From Myxococcus sp. RHSTA-1-4 (GTDB lineage Bacteria > Myxococcota > Myxococcia > Myxococcales > Myxococcaceae): 64,000 bases of DNA. A program made the position numbers and the translations under genes. Below the pieces are notes generated by a model. It had not been told where the DNA came from, did no database searches, and saw only the letters and a list, made by a program, of their open reading frames with translations. The number at the start of each line of letters is the position of its first letter. Positions within the stretch are counted from its first letter, which is position 1. Shown piece by piece: positions 25,511 to 35,112 of this stretch. The stretch spans positions 26,275-90,274 of the forward strand of contig NZ_JAIQDG010000045.1 of assembly GCF_020037125.1 (NCBI RefSeq), read 5' to 3'.

Positions 25511-27688
25511 TCACTTCAGCAGCTCGCCCTCTTCGGCCTTCTCCACGAGCGACGCGGGCGGCAGGAAGTGATTCCCGTAGCGCTCCGCCAGCTCGCGCGC
25601 GCGGAGGACGAAGCCTCGCGGCCCCGTGCCGGTCCGCCCCTCGTAGCCGTTGATGTACTGCACGACGCCGCCCGTCCACGCCGGGAAGCCGATGCCGAGG
25701 ATGGAGCCCACGTTCGCATCCGCCACCGAGCGGAGCACGCCCTCGTCGAAGCAGCGCACCGTGTCGATGGCCTCGGCGAACAGCATCCGCTCCTTCATGT
25801 CCTCGAAGGGAATGGTGTATCCGGGCTTCGCGAAGTGCTGGGTCAGCCCCGGCCACAGCTGGGTGCGCTTGCCATCCACGTAGTCGTAGAAGCCCCCGCC
25901 GGTGGAGCGCCCCTTGCGCTGGTGCCGGTCAATCATCGCGTCGACGACGGCGTAGCTGCCGTGCTCCACCCACGGCTTGCCCGCGGCCAGGATGGCGGCC
26001 TTCGTCTCCTCGCGAATCTTGCGCGGCAGCGTCAGCGTGAGCTCGTCCATCAACTGAAGCGGCGCCGCGGGGTAGCCCGCCTGCAGGCCCGCCTGCTCGA
26101 TGGACGCGGGCGCGATGCCCTCGCCCACCATGGCGATGGCCTCGTTGAGGAACGTGCCGATGACGCGGCTGGTGAAGAAGCCCCGGCTGTCGTTGACGAC
26201 GATGGGCGTCTTCCCAATCTGCACCGCGATGTCGATGGCCTTCGCCAGCGTCGCATCGCTCGTCCCCTTGCCGGCGATGAGCTCCAGCAGCGGCATCTTG
26301 TCCACCGGGGAGAAGAAGTGCATGCCGACGAAGTCCGCCGGCCGCTTCACGCCCTCCGCGAGCAGGGTGATGGGCAGCGTGGACGTGTTGGAGGCCAGCA
26401 CCGCGTCCGGAGCGACGACGTCCTGAACCTCCTGGAACACCTTGTGCTTGAGCTCCACGCTCTCGAAGACGGCCTCGATGACCAGGTCGCAGCCCGCGAG
26501 CGCCGCGGCGTCCGCGGTGGGGTGGATGCGCGCCAGGAGCGCGTCACCCTTCTCCTTCGTGACCTTGCCCTTCTCGATGCCCTTCTGCACCAGCTTGACG
26601 GAGTACTGTTTGCCCTTCTCGGCCGCGTCGGCGCTCACGTCCTTGAGGACCACGTCGATGCCCGCCTTGGCGCAGACATAGGCGATGCCAGCGCCCATCA
26701 TGCCCGCGCCCAGCACTCCGACCTTCTTCGCCGTGTGCTGCGGGAAGCCCTTGGGACGGCCACCGCCCGAGTTGATGTGCTGCATGTCGAAGAAGAACGC
26801 CTGAATCATGTTCTTCGCGACCTGGCCGGTGACCAGCTCGGTGAAGTAGCGCGACTCGATGGTGAACGCGGTGTCGACGTCCACCTGCGTGCTTTCGACG
26901 GCCACGGCCATGATGGCGCGCGGCGCGGGCATGTTCGCGCCCTTGAGCTGCTTGCGCAGGTTGGCGGGGAAGGCGGGCAGGTTCGCCGCGAGGGACGGAT
27001 GGGACGGGGTGCCTCCCGGAATCTTGTAGCCCTTCTGGTCCCACGGCTGCTGCGCGCTCGGGTTGGCCTTCACCCACGCCTTCGCCGCGGGCAGCAGCGC
27101 CTCCACCGAGTCCACCACCTCGTGCACGAGGCCGGCTTCCTTCGCCTCCTGTGGACGGTAGCGCTGGCCCTGGAGCAGGACCTTCATCAGCGCGTCCACG
27201 ATGCCCAGCATCCGCACCGTGCGCACCACGCCGCCGCCACCGGGCAGCAGGCCCAGCGTCACTTCCGGCAGGCCCAGCTGCGCCCCCTTCACGTCGGCGA
27301 CGATGCGCCGGTGGCACGCGAGCGCGATTTCCAGCCCGCCCCCGAGCGCCGCGCCGTTGATGGCGGCGACCACGGGCTTGCCCAGCGTCTCCAGCGTGCG
27401 CAGCTGCGCCTTGATTTCCTGCCCCAGCTCGAAGACCTGCTTCGCCTGCTCCTTCGTCACGCCGCGAAGGTCATTCAGGTCGCCACCGGCGAAGAACGTC
27501 TTCTTCGCGGAGGTGATGATGACGCCGGTGATGCTGTTCTTCTCCTGGACCAGGCGGTCCACCACCGCACGCATGGACTTCACGTAGGCGGCGTTCATGG
27601 TGTTCGCGGACTGGCTCGGGTCATCCAGCGTCAAGATGACGATGCCGTCGGCGTCTCGTTCCCAGCGGATGGTGTTCTGCTCGCTCAT
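25511..27688 (-). CDS. fadB: Fatty acid oxidation multifunctional enzyme (enoyl-CoA hydratase/3-hydroxyacyl-CoA dehydrogenase)
   Basis: A 725-residue FadB/FadJ-type protein. Residues 1-200 are enoyl-CoA hydratase, with AAINGAALGGGLEIALACHR and the catalytic Glu pair near 120 and 142 (LPEVTLGLLPGGGG). Residues about 320-510 are the NAD-binding half of 3-hydroxyacyl-CoA dehydrogenase (KVGVLGAGMMGAGIAYVCAK at 322-341, then MHFFSPVDKMPLLELI with the catalytic His). The dehydrogenase C-terminal domain ends the protein. It carries out steps two and three of beta-oxidation. It lies 40 bases downstream of the thiolase on the same strand, forming the usual operon. Confidence 0.95.
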   Translation of the reverse strand: MSEQNTIRWERDADGIVILTLDDPSQSANTMNAAYVKSMRAVVDRLVQEKNSITGVIITSAKKTFFAGGDLNDLRGVTKEQAKQVFELGQEIKAQLRTLETLGKPVVAAINGAALGGGLEIALACHRRIVADVKGAQLGLPEVTLGLLPGGGGVVRTVRMLGIVDALMKVLLQGQRYRPQEAKEAGLVHEVVDSVEALLPAAKAWVKANPSAQQPWDQKGYKIPGGTPSHPSLAANLPAFPANLRKQLKGANMPAPRAIMAVAVESTQVDVDTAFTIESRYFTELVTGQVAKNMIQAFFFDMQHINSGGGRPKGFPQHTAKKVGVLGAGMMGAGIAYVCAKAGIDVVLKDVSADAAEKGKQYSVKLVQKGIEKGKVTKEKGDALLARIHPTADAAALAGCDLVIEAVFESVELKHKVFQEVQDVVAPDAVLASNTSTLPITLLAEGVKRPADFVGMHFFSPVDKMPLLELIAGKGTSDATLAKAIDIAVQIGKTPIVVNDSRGFFTSRVIGTFLNEAIAMVGEGIAPASIEQAGLQAGYPAAPLQLMDELTLTLPRKIREETKAAILAAGKPWVEHGSYAVVDAMIDRHQRKGRSTGGGFYDYVDGKRTQLWPGLTQHFAKPGYTIPFEDMKERMLFAEAIDTVRCFDEGVLRSVADANVGSILGIGFPAWTGGVVQYINGYEGRTGTGPRGFVLRARELAERYGNHFLPPASLVEKAEEGELLK

Positions 27689-27728
27689 GGGTTCGCTCGA
27701 AGGGTGTCGCTAGAAAGGGGAGGGGGAG

Positions 27729-28940
<1,212 letters not shown>

Positions 28941-29120
28941 CGCGAGCTCCTTGAAGACGGTTGAGGGGTCCTCCTCCCGTGTGTAACTGATTTTCGAGTC
29001 AACGGCACGCCCGGGCGCCTTCCGGGGGAGGGAGGTGCCTGGCTGCCCTCGGGGTGGCCACGGCACCCACTGAACGCCTGGGCACCGCTCGGGCGAGTGC
29101 GGCGGAGCGGCAGAGGAGCT

Positions 29121-29600
29121 TCAATACGGCGTGCCATCCTCGTGCGTGAAAACCCAGGCGCCGTTCACCTGCGTCACTTTCAGATCCTCGCCGGGATACG
29201 TCACCTCATCGCCCGGCGTGCGGTCGCCGACTTCCAGATACAAGACATCTGTATCGGTTTCGTTGACGAGGTGATGCGCCCGGCCGCTGCCGGCCTTGAA
29301 GCCGGCGCACATGCCCGGCGCCAGTTGAACGGCGCCGTCGGTCGTCTGCAGTGTCGGGTGGCCTGCGAGGACGTAGATGAACTCGTCCTGCTTCGTATGC
29401 GCATGGCGTATCGAGGACATGCCGCCCGGCACGATGCGGGTGAGGTTCACGCCGAAGTTCTCGAGCCCGAAGAGCGCGCCCAGGCGGCGCTTCTCGCGTC
29501 CCTGCACGCGCGCGGCGAAAGCAGCCGGCAGGATCGAGCGGACCGTGTTGAGGGGGGCGTCTTCAGCGACGACGGCGAGCGGATGGGTCGGTTGCTCCAT
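29121..29600 (-). CDS. Cupin domain protein
   Basis: A 159-residue protein from ATG 29600 with GGAGGAATCGCC upstream. The core motifs are GGMSSIRHAHTKQDEFIYVL (two His and a Glu as metal ligands) and GSGRAHHLVNETDTDVLYLE (third His). This is the classical cupin metal site. The function may be dioxygenase, isomerase or sugar binding and cannot be decided. Confidence 0.9.
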   Translation of the reverse strand: MEQPTHPLAVVAEDAPLNTVRSILPAAFAARVQGREKRRLGALFGLENFGVNLTRIVPGGMSSIRHAHTKQDEFIYVLAGHPTLQTTDGAVQLAPGMCAGFKAGSGRAHHLVNETDTDVLYLEVGDRTPGDEVTYPGEDLKVTQVNGAWVFTHEDGTPY

Positions 29601-29723
29601 GGCGATTCCTCCAGTCAGTCCAGAGGAGTATGGATTGGACGAACCGCCAAGGCGATCTACATGCCAATGAGGAACTGCCCCCGCGGAGCCATGGACGGAC
29701 CGCGGGGGCTGAAGCGCCATCTC

Positions 29724-30503
29724 TCAGTAGAGGTAATCCAACGCAGTGCGGTCAGAGCTGGTCCACTCGCCGCTCTCGTTCGAGCTGAAGCAGGAGTTCA
29801 TGACCGAGCCACCCCTCGTGGCCGTGGTCGGCGTCCCGGGGATGTGGATGGCACCCACGCCAGCCTCTCCCTCGTTGCCACCGCTGCCGCAGCTGATGGA
29901 CCGGTCGTAGTAGTCCGAGTGGCGGAAGCCAATGGTGTGGCCCAACTCGTGGGTGATGACGTGCTCGTTCACGTCAACGCTGTAGTTCTGCAGCCCGGTG
30001 CCGATGTTGATGGTGCCGTAGGGCTTTCCGCCCTTGGGGAAGCCCGCGGAGCCGCCGACACCGGACGTGGTCCTCGCGGAGATGCTCGCGGTGCAGTCGG
30101 TGGCCGGTCCTCGCACGAAGGTGAGGCGGAGCCCCATGCTGTTGTAGTTCTCGATGGCCAGGTCGAGCCCCGCGCTGAGCCGGCTGTAGCTGTTGAACTG
30201 GGAGGTGGGATTGACGCAGATCTTCGTCACGCTGGTGCCGACGAGATTGGTCGTCCGGTACTGCTCCGCGCTCACCTCGGCGGGCTGGAGCATCTCGCGG
30301 GACGCCTCGAGCGTCACGTGAGCGTCGCGCCCCACGTACACCAGACCGTCGGCGACCATGATGTCGTCGGCCGGGAAACCGGCCTCGACCAGGTTGGAGA
30401 TGATCTCCTCGGTCTCCGCCTGCGGGGCGTTCTGCGCGTCGGGACCGCAGCCGGACAGCAACGCGCCACAGCTCGCCACGAGGACTGCCGCTCTCTTGAA
30501 CAT
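29724..30503 (-). CDS. M57 (dual-action HEIGH-type) metalloprotease lipoprotein, copy A
   Basis: A 259-residue lipoprotein (signal ends in LLSGCGP). The N-terminal part contains EEIISNLVEAGFPADDIMV and the C-terminal half is a metzincin-like protease with HELGHTIGFRHSD (His185, Glu186, His189, His195) and a later GSVMNSCF Met-turn. This is the M57 'dual-action HEIGH' pattern. It is closely related to the gene at 32369-33169. A sigma-70-like promoter lies 70-100 bases upstream. Confidence 0.92.
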   Translation of the reverse strand: MFKRAAVLVASCGALLSGCGPDAQNAPQAETEEIISNLVEAGFPADDIMVADGLVYVGRDAHVTLEASREMLQPAEVSAEQYRTTNLVGTSVTKICVNPTSQFNSYSRLSAGLDLAIENYNSMGLRLTFVRGPATDCTASISARTTSGVGGSAGFPKGGKPYGTINIGTGLQNYSVDVNEHVITHELGHTIGFRHSDYYDRSISCGSGGNEGEAGVGAIHIPGTPTTATRGGSVMNSCFSSNESGEWTSSDRTALDYLY

Positions 30504-30575
30504 TTGCGTTCTCCCTCTTGCTCTGAATCGGTCCTCCCCACGGTGCCGGCATGGAACCGTCGGGGCGGACTACAG

Positions 30576-30604
30576 ATTTTAGAGGACCTACCCGCAAAAT
30601 CCAA
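30576..30604 (-). promoter_or_regulatory. Sigma-70-like promoter of M57 protease copy A
   Basis: On the minus strand TTGGAT (30604-30599) and TAAAAT (30581-30576) are separated by 17 bases. The local sequence is unusually AT-rich for this window, and the start codon is at 30503. Confidence 0.5.
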
Positions 30605-30707
30605 CAATCTGAGAAAATCACACCAGGCTGGACTTGAGCGGCAAGAAGGGAAATGTCTTCAACCCCGCGACAGTGGCCGGACGCATCTCACCCCGAGGGC
30701 TCGTCAC

Positions 30708-31541
30708 TCATGGCCGGACGCGCTCGAGGACCCAGACGCAGTAGGTGAGCTTTCCAATCAGCAGGAAGATGTTCCACTGCTCATAGGCGGAGAGGAGCTC
30801 GAAAGCGTCCTGCCCCAACCGTGCCGTCACGCGCGAGCGAGCCCGGAGCATCTTGCCGAACCGGAGTGCGTGGTGCGCCATCCCCTCATCGAATTCCTCC
30901 AGGAACGGCGAGCCCTCATCGGTCGTCGTCCCGCACTCGATGACGTGCAGTCCGGCCGTCTCGTAGGCGGCGGCCATGCGCTCCGGCGAGAGCGTGTCGG
31001 GGTTGATGCCGATGCGGTACGTGACCCGCTGTGCCTCACGCGGCTCGAGCAGGTCGCTTCCCACGGCGCTGCAGTTCATCATCGAGCCGCCCGGCTTGAG
31101 GACGCGGGCGCACTCCTTCAGCGCGCCGTCGATGTCCTCGACGTGGTTGAACATGTCGAGGCACCAGACGAAGTCCACCGAGGCGTCCTCCAGGGGCATC
31201 TTCCCGATGGAGCCCTTCAAGAGGGTCACCCGGTCCTGCAGCGACTCCTTTCGGAGCCGCTCGGCGGCGAGCTCCAGGTTCTCATCGAGCGGGTCGAGCC
31301 CGATGACGTGGCAGCCCAGGCGCCTGGACAGCTCGACGAGTTGTTTCCCCTTGCCGGAGCCGACGTCCACGAGCCGTGAGCCAGGGCCCACGCCCCGCCG
31401 CGCTGGAATCTCGCCCAGGAACTCCGACGCAGGACGTCCGCCCGGGGGCTCGTCCAGGTACGCGTACCGCGCCTTGTCGGCCGCGAGAAATGGCCAGAGA
31501 AACCGGTAGAACGCCTCGATTCGCTCGTTGAGGTCACTCAT
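30708..31541 (-). CDS. SAM-dependent methyltransferase
   Basis: A 277-residue protein starting at ATG 31541 (MSDLNERIEAFYRFLWPFL). The SAM-binding motif I is RLVDVGSGKGKQLVELS and the acidic strand-2 end is HVIGLDPLDENLELA. Then come FVWCLDMFNHVEDIDGALKE and ARVLKPGGSM. It is a class I Rossmann methyltransferase with a longer C-terminal part (FLEEFDEGMAHHALRFGKML). The substrate is unknown. It sits between the two M57 protease copies. Confidence 0.9.
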   Translation of the reverse strand: MSDLNERIEAFYRFLWPFLAADKARYAYLDEPPGGRPASEFLGEIPARRGVGPGSRLVDVGSGKGKQLVELSRRLGCHVIGLDPLDENLELAAERLRKESLQDRVTLLKGSIGKMPLEDASVDFVWCLDMFNHVEDIDGALKECARVLKPGGSMMNCSAVGSDLLEPREAQRVTYRIGINPDTLSPERMAAAYETAGLHVIECGTTTDEGSPFLEEFDEGMAHHALRFGKMLRARSRVTARLGQDAFELLSAYEQWNIFLLIGKLTYCVWVLERVRP

Positions 31542-31597
31542 GTGCGGAGCATAGGACGGCCAGGTCCTCAGGCCGTCGCATCGAATCCGTACCGTCC

Positions 31598-32338
31598 TCA
31601 GCGTTCGGCGATGTCCTCGCTCCGCAGGTACGGGGACGCTTCGACAATCACTTCCGCGGTCCATCCCCTGTTGGCTCCGCGCCCGGTTTCGTCGCAATCG
31701 CCGTCGGTGTGGATGCCCAGCAGGTGGCCTTCACGGTTGAGCACGCCAGCGCCGGAGCTCCCTACCAGGGTGTCCAGGTCCGAGTAGTATACAAGTTGAT
31801 TACATGAGTTCAGGAAGCGGCCTTCCGCGATGACCTTGGGCCGGCCCCGGGGGTGTTGGATGATTGCCAACCGCTCGCTGGCCCGGGTCGTCAGCAGGAC
31901 CGGGGTGACGGCGGGAAGCACGTCGAGCTCGATGAGCGCATAGTCGGGTTCGAGCGCTTGCTCGATGACGGTGCCCTCTGTCACCAGCGGGTCGCCGTCG
32001 GGCGCGTCCTCGAAGTTGAAGACCAGCAACGCCCGGTCCCCGAGCCCGACACAGTGGCCCGCGGTCACCACCACCGGTCCCGCGCTCGCTTCAATCAGCG
32101 TTCCGGTGCAGCGTCCGTCGATCATGACGACCGCGTCCTCAGTGCCCTGGACGCCGGCGAACTCGCCCTCGTAGCTGTTGATGGGGGTGAAATCGAGGGT
32201 CGGGCCGCACTGCCAGAGGCCGCGCACCTCCGGCGTCTTCGGTTTCCCGCAGGCCGGAGGCTCCGCGGGCACCGCACTTCCACAGGCCGCGACGCCCAGG
32301 AGTACGGTGCCCGCGAGGATTCGACCCCACAGGGTCAT
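31598..32338 (-). CDS. Trypsin-like serine protease lipoprotein
   Basis: A 246-residue protein starting at ATG 32338. The signal ends in LLGVAACGS. The triad is His95 in VVTAGHCVGLG, Asp132 in EPDYALIELD and Ser195 in LVGSSGAGVLN, where GSSGAG replaces the usual GDSGG. The S1-family fold is otherwise evident. It probably acts at the cell surface. The 30 bases before its start resemble the 3' flank of the M57 gene, suggesting duplication reshaped this junction. Confidence 0.88.
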   Translation of the reverse strand: MTLWGRILAGTVLLGVAACGSAVPAEPPACGKPKTPEVRGLWQCGPTLDFTPINSYEGEFAGVQGTEDAVVMIDGRCTGTLIEASAGPVVVTAGHCVGLGDRALLVFNFEDAPDGDPLVTEGTVIEQALEPDYALIELDVLPAVTPVLLTTRASERLAIIQHPRGRPKVIAEGRFLNSCNQLVYYSDLDTLVGSSGAGVLNREGHLLGIHTDGDCDETGRGANRGWTAEVIVEASPYLRSEDIAER

Positions 32339-32368
32339 GGATGGACCAGGGGGCTGAATCGGCATCTC

Positions 32369-33169
32369 TCAGTAGAGGTAGTTCAGCGCGGTGATGTCAG
32401 AGCTGGTCCACTCGCCGGTCTCGGTCGACCTGAAGCAGGAGTTCATGATGGACCCGCCCACCGTGGCCGTGGTCGGCGTGCCGGGGATGTGGATGGCACC
32501 CACGCCGGCGGAGCCCTCGTTGCCGCCGCTGCCGCAGCTGATGGACCGGTTGTAGTAGTCCGAGTGGCGGAAGCCGACCGCGTGGCCCAGCTCGTGGGTG
32601 ATGACGTGCTCGTTCACGTCAACGCTGTAGCTGTTCAGCCCGGTGCCGATGTTGATGGTGCCATAGGGCTTGCCGCCCGAGGGGAAGCCCGCGGAGCCGC
32701 CGGTGCCGGACATGGTCTGCGCGGTGATGTTCGCGTTGCAGCCCGTGGTCGGGCCGCGCGCCATGGTGAACGCGAGCCCCAGGCCATTGTAGTTGGCGAT
32801 GGCCAGGTCGAGCCCCTGGCTGAGCCGGGTGTAGCTGTTGAACGTGGAGGTGGGATTGATGCAGATCTTCTTCACGGTGGAGGTGCTGACGAGATTCGTC
32901 GTCCGGTACTGCTCCGCGCTCACCTCGCTGGGCCGGAGCATCTCGCGGGACGCCTCGAGCGTCACGTGAGCGTCGCGCCCCACGTACACCAGACCGTCGG
33001 CGACCATGATGTCGTCGGCCGGGAACCCGGCCTCGACCAGGTTGGAGATGATCTCCTCGTTCTCCGCCTGCGGGTCGAGCTGCGCGTCGGTACCGTCGGT
33101 ACCGCAGCCGGACAGCACGCCACAGCTCACCGCGAGGACTGCTGCTCCCTTGAACATCGTCTTGAGCAT
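32369..33169 (-). CDS. M57 (dual-action HEIGH-type) metalloprotease lipoprotein, copy B
   Basis: A 266-residue paralogue of the gene at 29724-30503. It starts at ATG 33169 (MLKTMFKGAAVLAVSCG) with GAGG nine bases upstream; ATG 33157 is an alternative. The lipobox is VLSGCG. The zinc site is HELGHAVGFRHSD and the Met-turn GSIMNSCF. About 110 bases of the N-terminal region (32949-33059) differ from copy A (30301-30411) by a single base, while the rest has diverged more. Confidence 0.92.
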   Translation of the reverse strand: MLKTMFKGAAVLAVSCGVLSGCGTDGTDAQLDPQAENEEIISNLVEAGFPADDIMVADGLVYVGRDAHVTLEASREMLRPSEVSAEQYRTTNLVSTSTVKKICINPTSTFNSYTRLSQGLDLAIANYNGLGLAFTMARGPTTGCNANITAQTMSGTGGSAGFPSGGKPYGTINIGTGLNSYSVDVNEHVITHELGHAVGFRHSDYYNRSISCGSGGNEGSAGVGAIHIPGTPTTATVGGSIMNSCFRSTETGEWTSSDITALNYLY

Positions 33170-33634
33170 GGGGGGTTTCCTCGTACACCTGACTGCGGGG
33201 GGACGCGCCGTCCGCCTGGCTTCCTCCAGCCGCGGCACGGCGCGTCCAGGCCTGAAGCAATTGGAGGGCCAATCAACCCCACAGAGGGGAAAAGCAGAAC
33301 TTGTTGCTTTGCTTGGACTGCCTGCGCTCCAGGCTCCGGCCCCGCACCTGTAAAGGGATGTGACATCCGCGGGCACAAGCCAGCGCCAGCGCTACGGATT
33401 CCTCAAGAAGACCCGGGCGTTGCGGAACCGCACAGTGTTGTCTGGTTGTCGGGCACCGGCCCTGGGGTCTCAGACACCCCGAGCCAGGTTCCCCATGCGA
33501 CATGCCGATGACGCTGTCGCCATTCCAGCAACAACGCAGCAGGACGCGCCGCGGCCGGATGGATTCATTCTCGGCGCGCCGTGCCAGGAGTTTCCTGGGG
33601 AGCGTGAATGCACTGCCGGTGTATCCCGTCCCAC
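33170..33634. other. Intergenic region without a gene
   Basis: A divergent gap of 465 bases between M57 copy B and the next lipoprotein. It must carry promoters for both directions. Some AT-richer tracts occur around 33250-33320. Open frames here (for example minus 33273-33656) lack ribosome binding sites and coding character. Confidence 0.5.
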
Positions 33635-34819
33635 ATGCCAATGCGCCACTCCACACTCCCCATCGCCGCGCTGCTGGGCGCGGCCCTGTCCTTCCTCCCG
33701 GGCTGCGAGAGCACGAAGGCGAGCAGCCCGTCCCCTTCCGACACCCAGGAGCAGGGGGCCTCTCTCATGCAGGACGCTGACGCCTGGAAGCGCGCCCGCG
33801 TGGGCGACCGGGTCATCTACTCCTTCTCAGCGACCCAGGGCCCCGAGCCCCGCGGCGGCGGCGCCGCGCGCACCCTCGGCGGTCAGTTGATGCTGGAGGT
33901 GGTGGCCGTGCAGCAGCCCTGGGTCTGGGTGCGCCTGGCCTTCACCGATGAGGCCGGCAAGCCCCTGGCCCAGACGCGGCTGGCTCAGGACCTCCTCCTC
34001 CCCGTGCGTGCGGACACGACGCGCGCGCTCGACGTGCCCCACGCGGGCAAGGCCACCGCCGAGAGTCCCTCCATCGCGGGCCGCACCTGGGAGGCCCTGC
34101 GCTACGTCAGCGACCAGCGCCCCGTGGACGGCCCCCTGCGCACGCGCGTGTACGCCAACGCGCCGGGCCCGCTCTACCTCACCCGCGGCCTGCTCGACGC
34201 GAGCACCGAGACGGCCGGCTTCCGCACCCCGGGCGGCTTCAAGCTGACGCTGCGCGAGTTCCGTGAAGGCTCGGCCGATGCCAATGCCCCCGTGCCCGCG
34301 CTGGAGCGGCCCCTGGGCCCGGGCGCGTACTACGACCGGCACGTGGACGTGGGCCCATCGCCTGGCGTGCAGCGCGTGTGCTTCGCCGCCGAGCGCGGCT
34401 ACATCCTGCGCACCGAGGGGCCCATCGACACCAACGCCGCCCCCTGTTCCGACTTCTCCCAGGTCGAGCCGGAGCCCCTCGAGGAGCTGCTGATGAGCCT
34501 GCCCTGGGAGGTGCTGTCCTCGGGGGACTGGCCTCCCGCCGACGCGGCGTCCGGCACTCGTGGCACCTTCACCGCGGAGGGGCGCGACGTGCCCGCCCTC
34601 ACCGTGCAGCGCACCGAGAGCGCGGACGGCACCCAATATCTCTTCTCGGAGTCCTATGCGGCCGACCCGTGGGTCCCGGCGCTCTCGGGCCTGCCCTATG
34701 AGGCGCGCTTCCAGCCGCTTGCCAGCGGCACCGAGCGCGTGGCCGCCGGTGGCGGGCACGAGCCCGCGGGCGGCGCGCGGCTCGTGCGGTGGGGCTCGTG
34801 GCTCCACGGCCAGAAGTGA
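33635..34819 (+). CDS. Hypothetical lipoprotein
   Basis: A 394-residue protein. The signal segment LPIAALLGAALSFLPGCEST has a lipobox-like end. The rest is strand-rich with no family I know, including GDRVIYSFSATQGPEPRG, KRARVGD and PGPLYLTRGLLDA. Start choice is uncertain between ATG 33635 and ATG 33641. Inferred to face the periplasm or outside. A weak ribosome binding site precedes it. Confidence 0.75.
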   Translation: MPMRHSTLPIAALLGAALSFLPGCESTKASSPSPSDTQEQGASLMQDADAWKRARVGDRVIYSFSATQGPEPRGGGAARTLGGQLMLEVVAVQQPWVWVRLAFTDEAGKPLAQTRLAQDLLLPVRADTTRALDVPHAGKATAESPSIAGRTWEALRYVSDQRPVDGPLRTRVYANAPGPLYLTRGLLDASTETAGFRTPGGFKLTLREFREGSADANAPVPALERPLGPGAYYDRHVDVGPSPGVQRVCFAAERGYILRTEGPIDTNAAPCSDFSQVEPEPLEELLMSLPWEVLSSGDWPPADAASGTRGTFTAEGRDVPALTVQRTESADGTQYLFSESYAADPWVPALSGLPYEARFQPLASGTERVAAGGGHEPAGGARLVRWGSWLHGQK

Positions 34820-35112
34820 CGCCAACACCTGACCGCCAGGGAGGCCATCCAGGCGGTGGCGGGACCAGGCAGACAGGCCCGCCGGGAGCAGGCGTACGGC
34901 GGAGCCCTTCGCGGGGAGACTGGAGCGAGGTTAGCGGACTGGAGTGGAGGGGGGCTCCGAAGCGTTAGAGAGGGAAGCGCGCTTTCATTTCCGCGCGAGC
35001 CCCTGCGCGACAGCCCCGGCCTCCTGCTGGGCGCTCCAGCGACTTCGCCGTGGGGCCCCTTGTTCTCATGCACGCTCACCTTTCCGTTCCGCAGACCTCC
35101 TCTCCAGATGAC
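34820..35112. other. Intergenic region
   Basis: About 290 bases between two plus-strand genes. It includes a GC-rich imperfect hairpin around 34990-35020 (GCGCGC...GCGCG). No gene seen. Confidence 0.45.

Noticed and set aside
33273..33656. A 127-codon minus-strand frame
   Set aside because: No ribosome binding site, unlike-coding composition and overlap with the start of the plus-strand lipoprotein.
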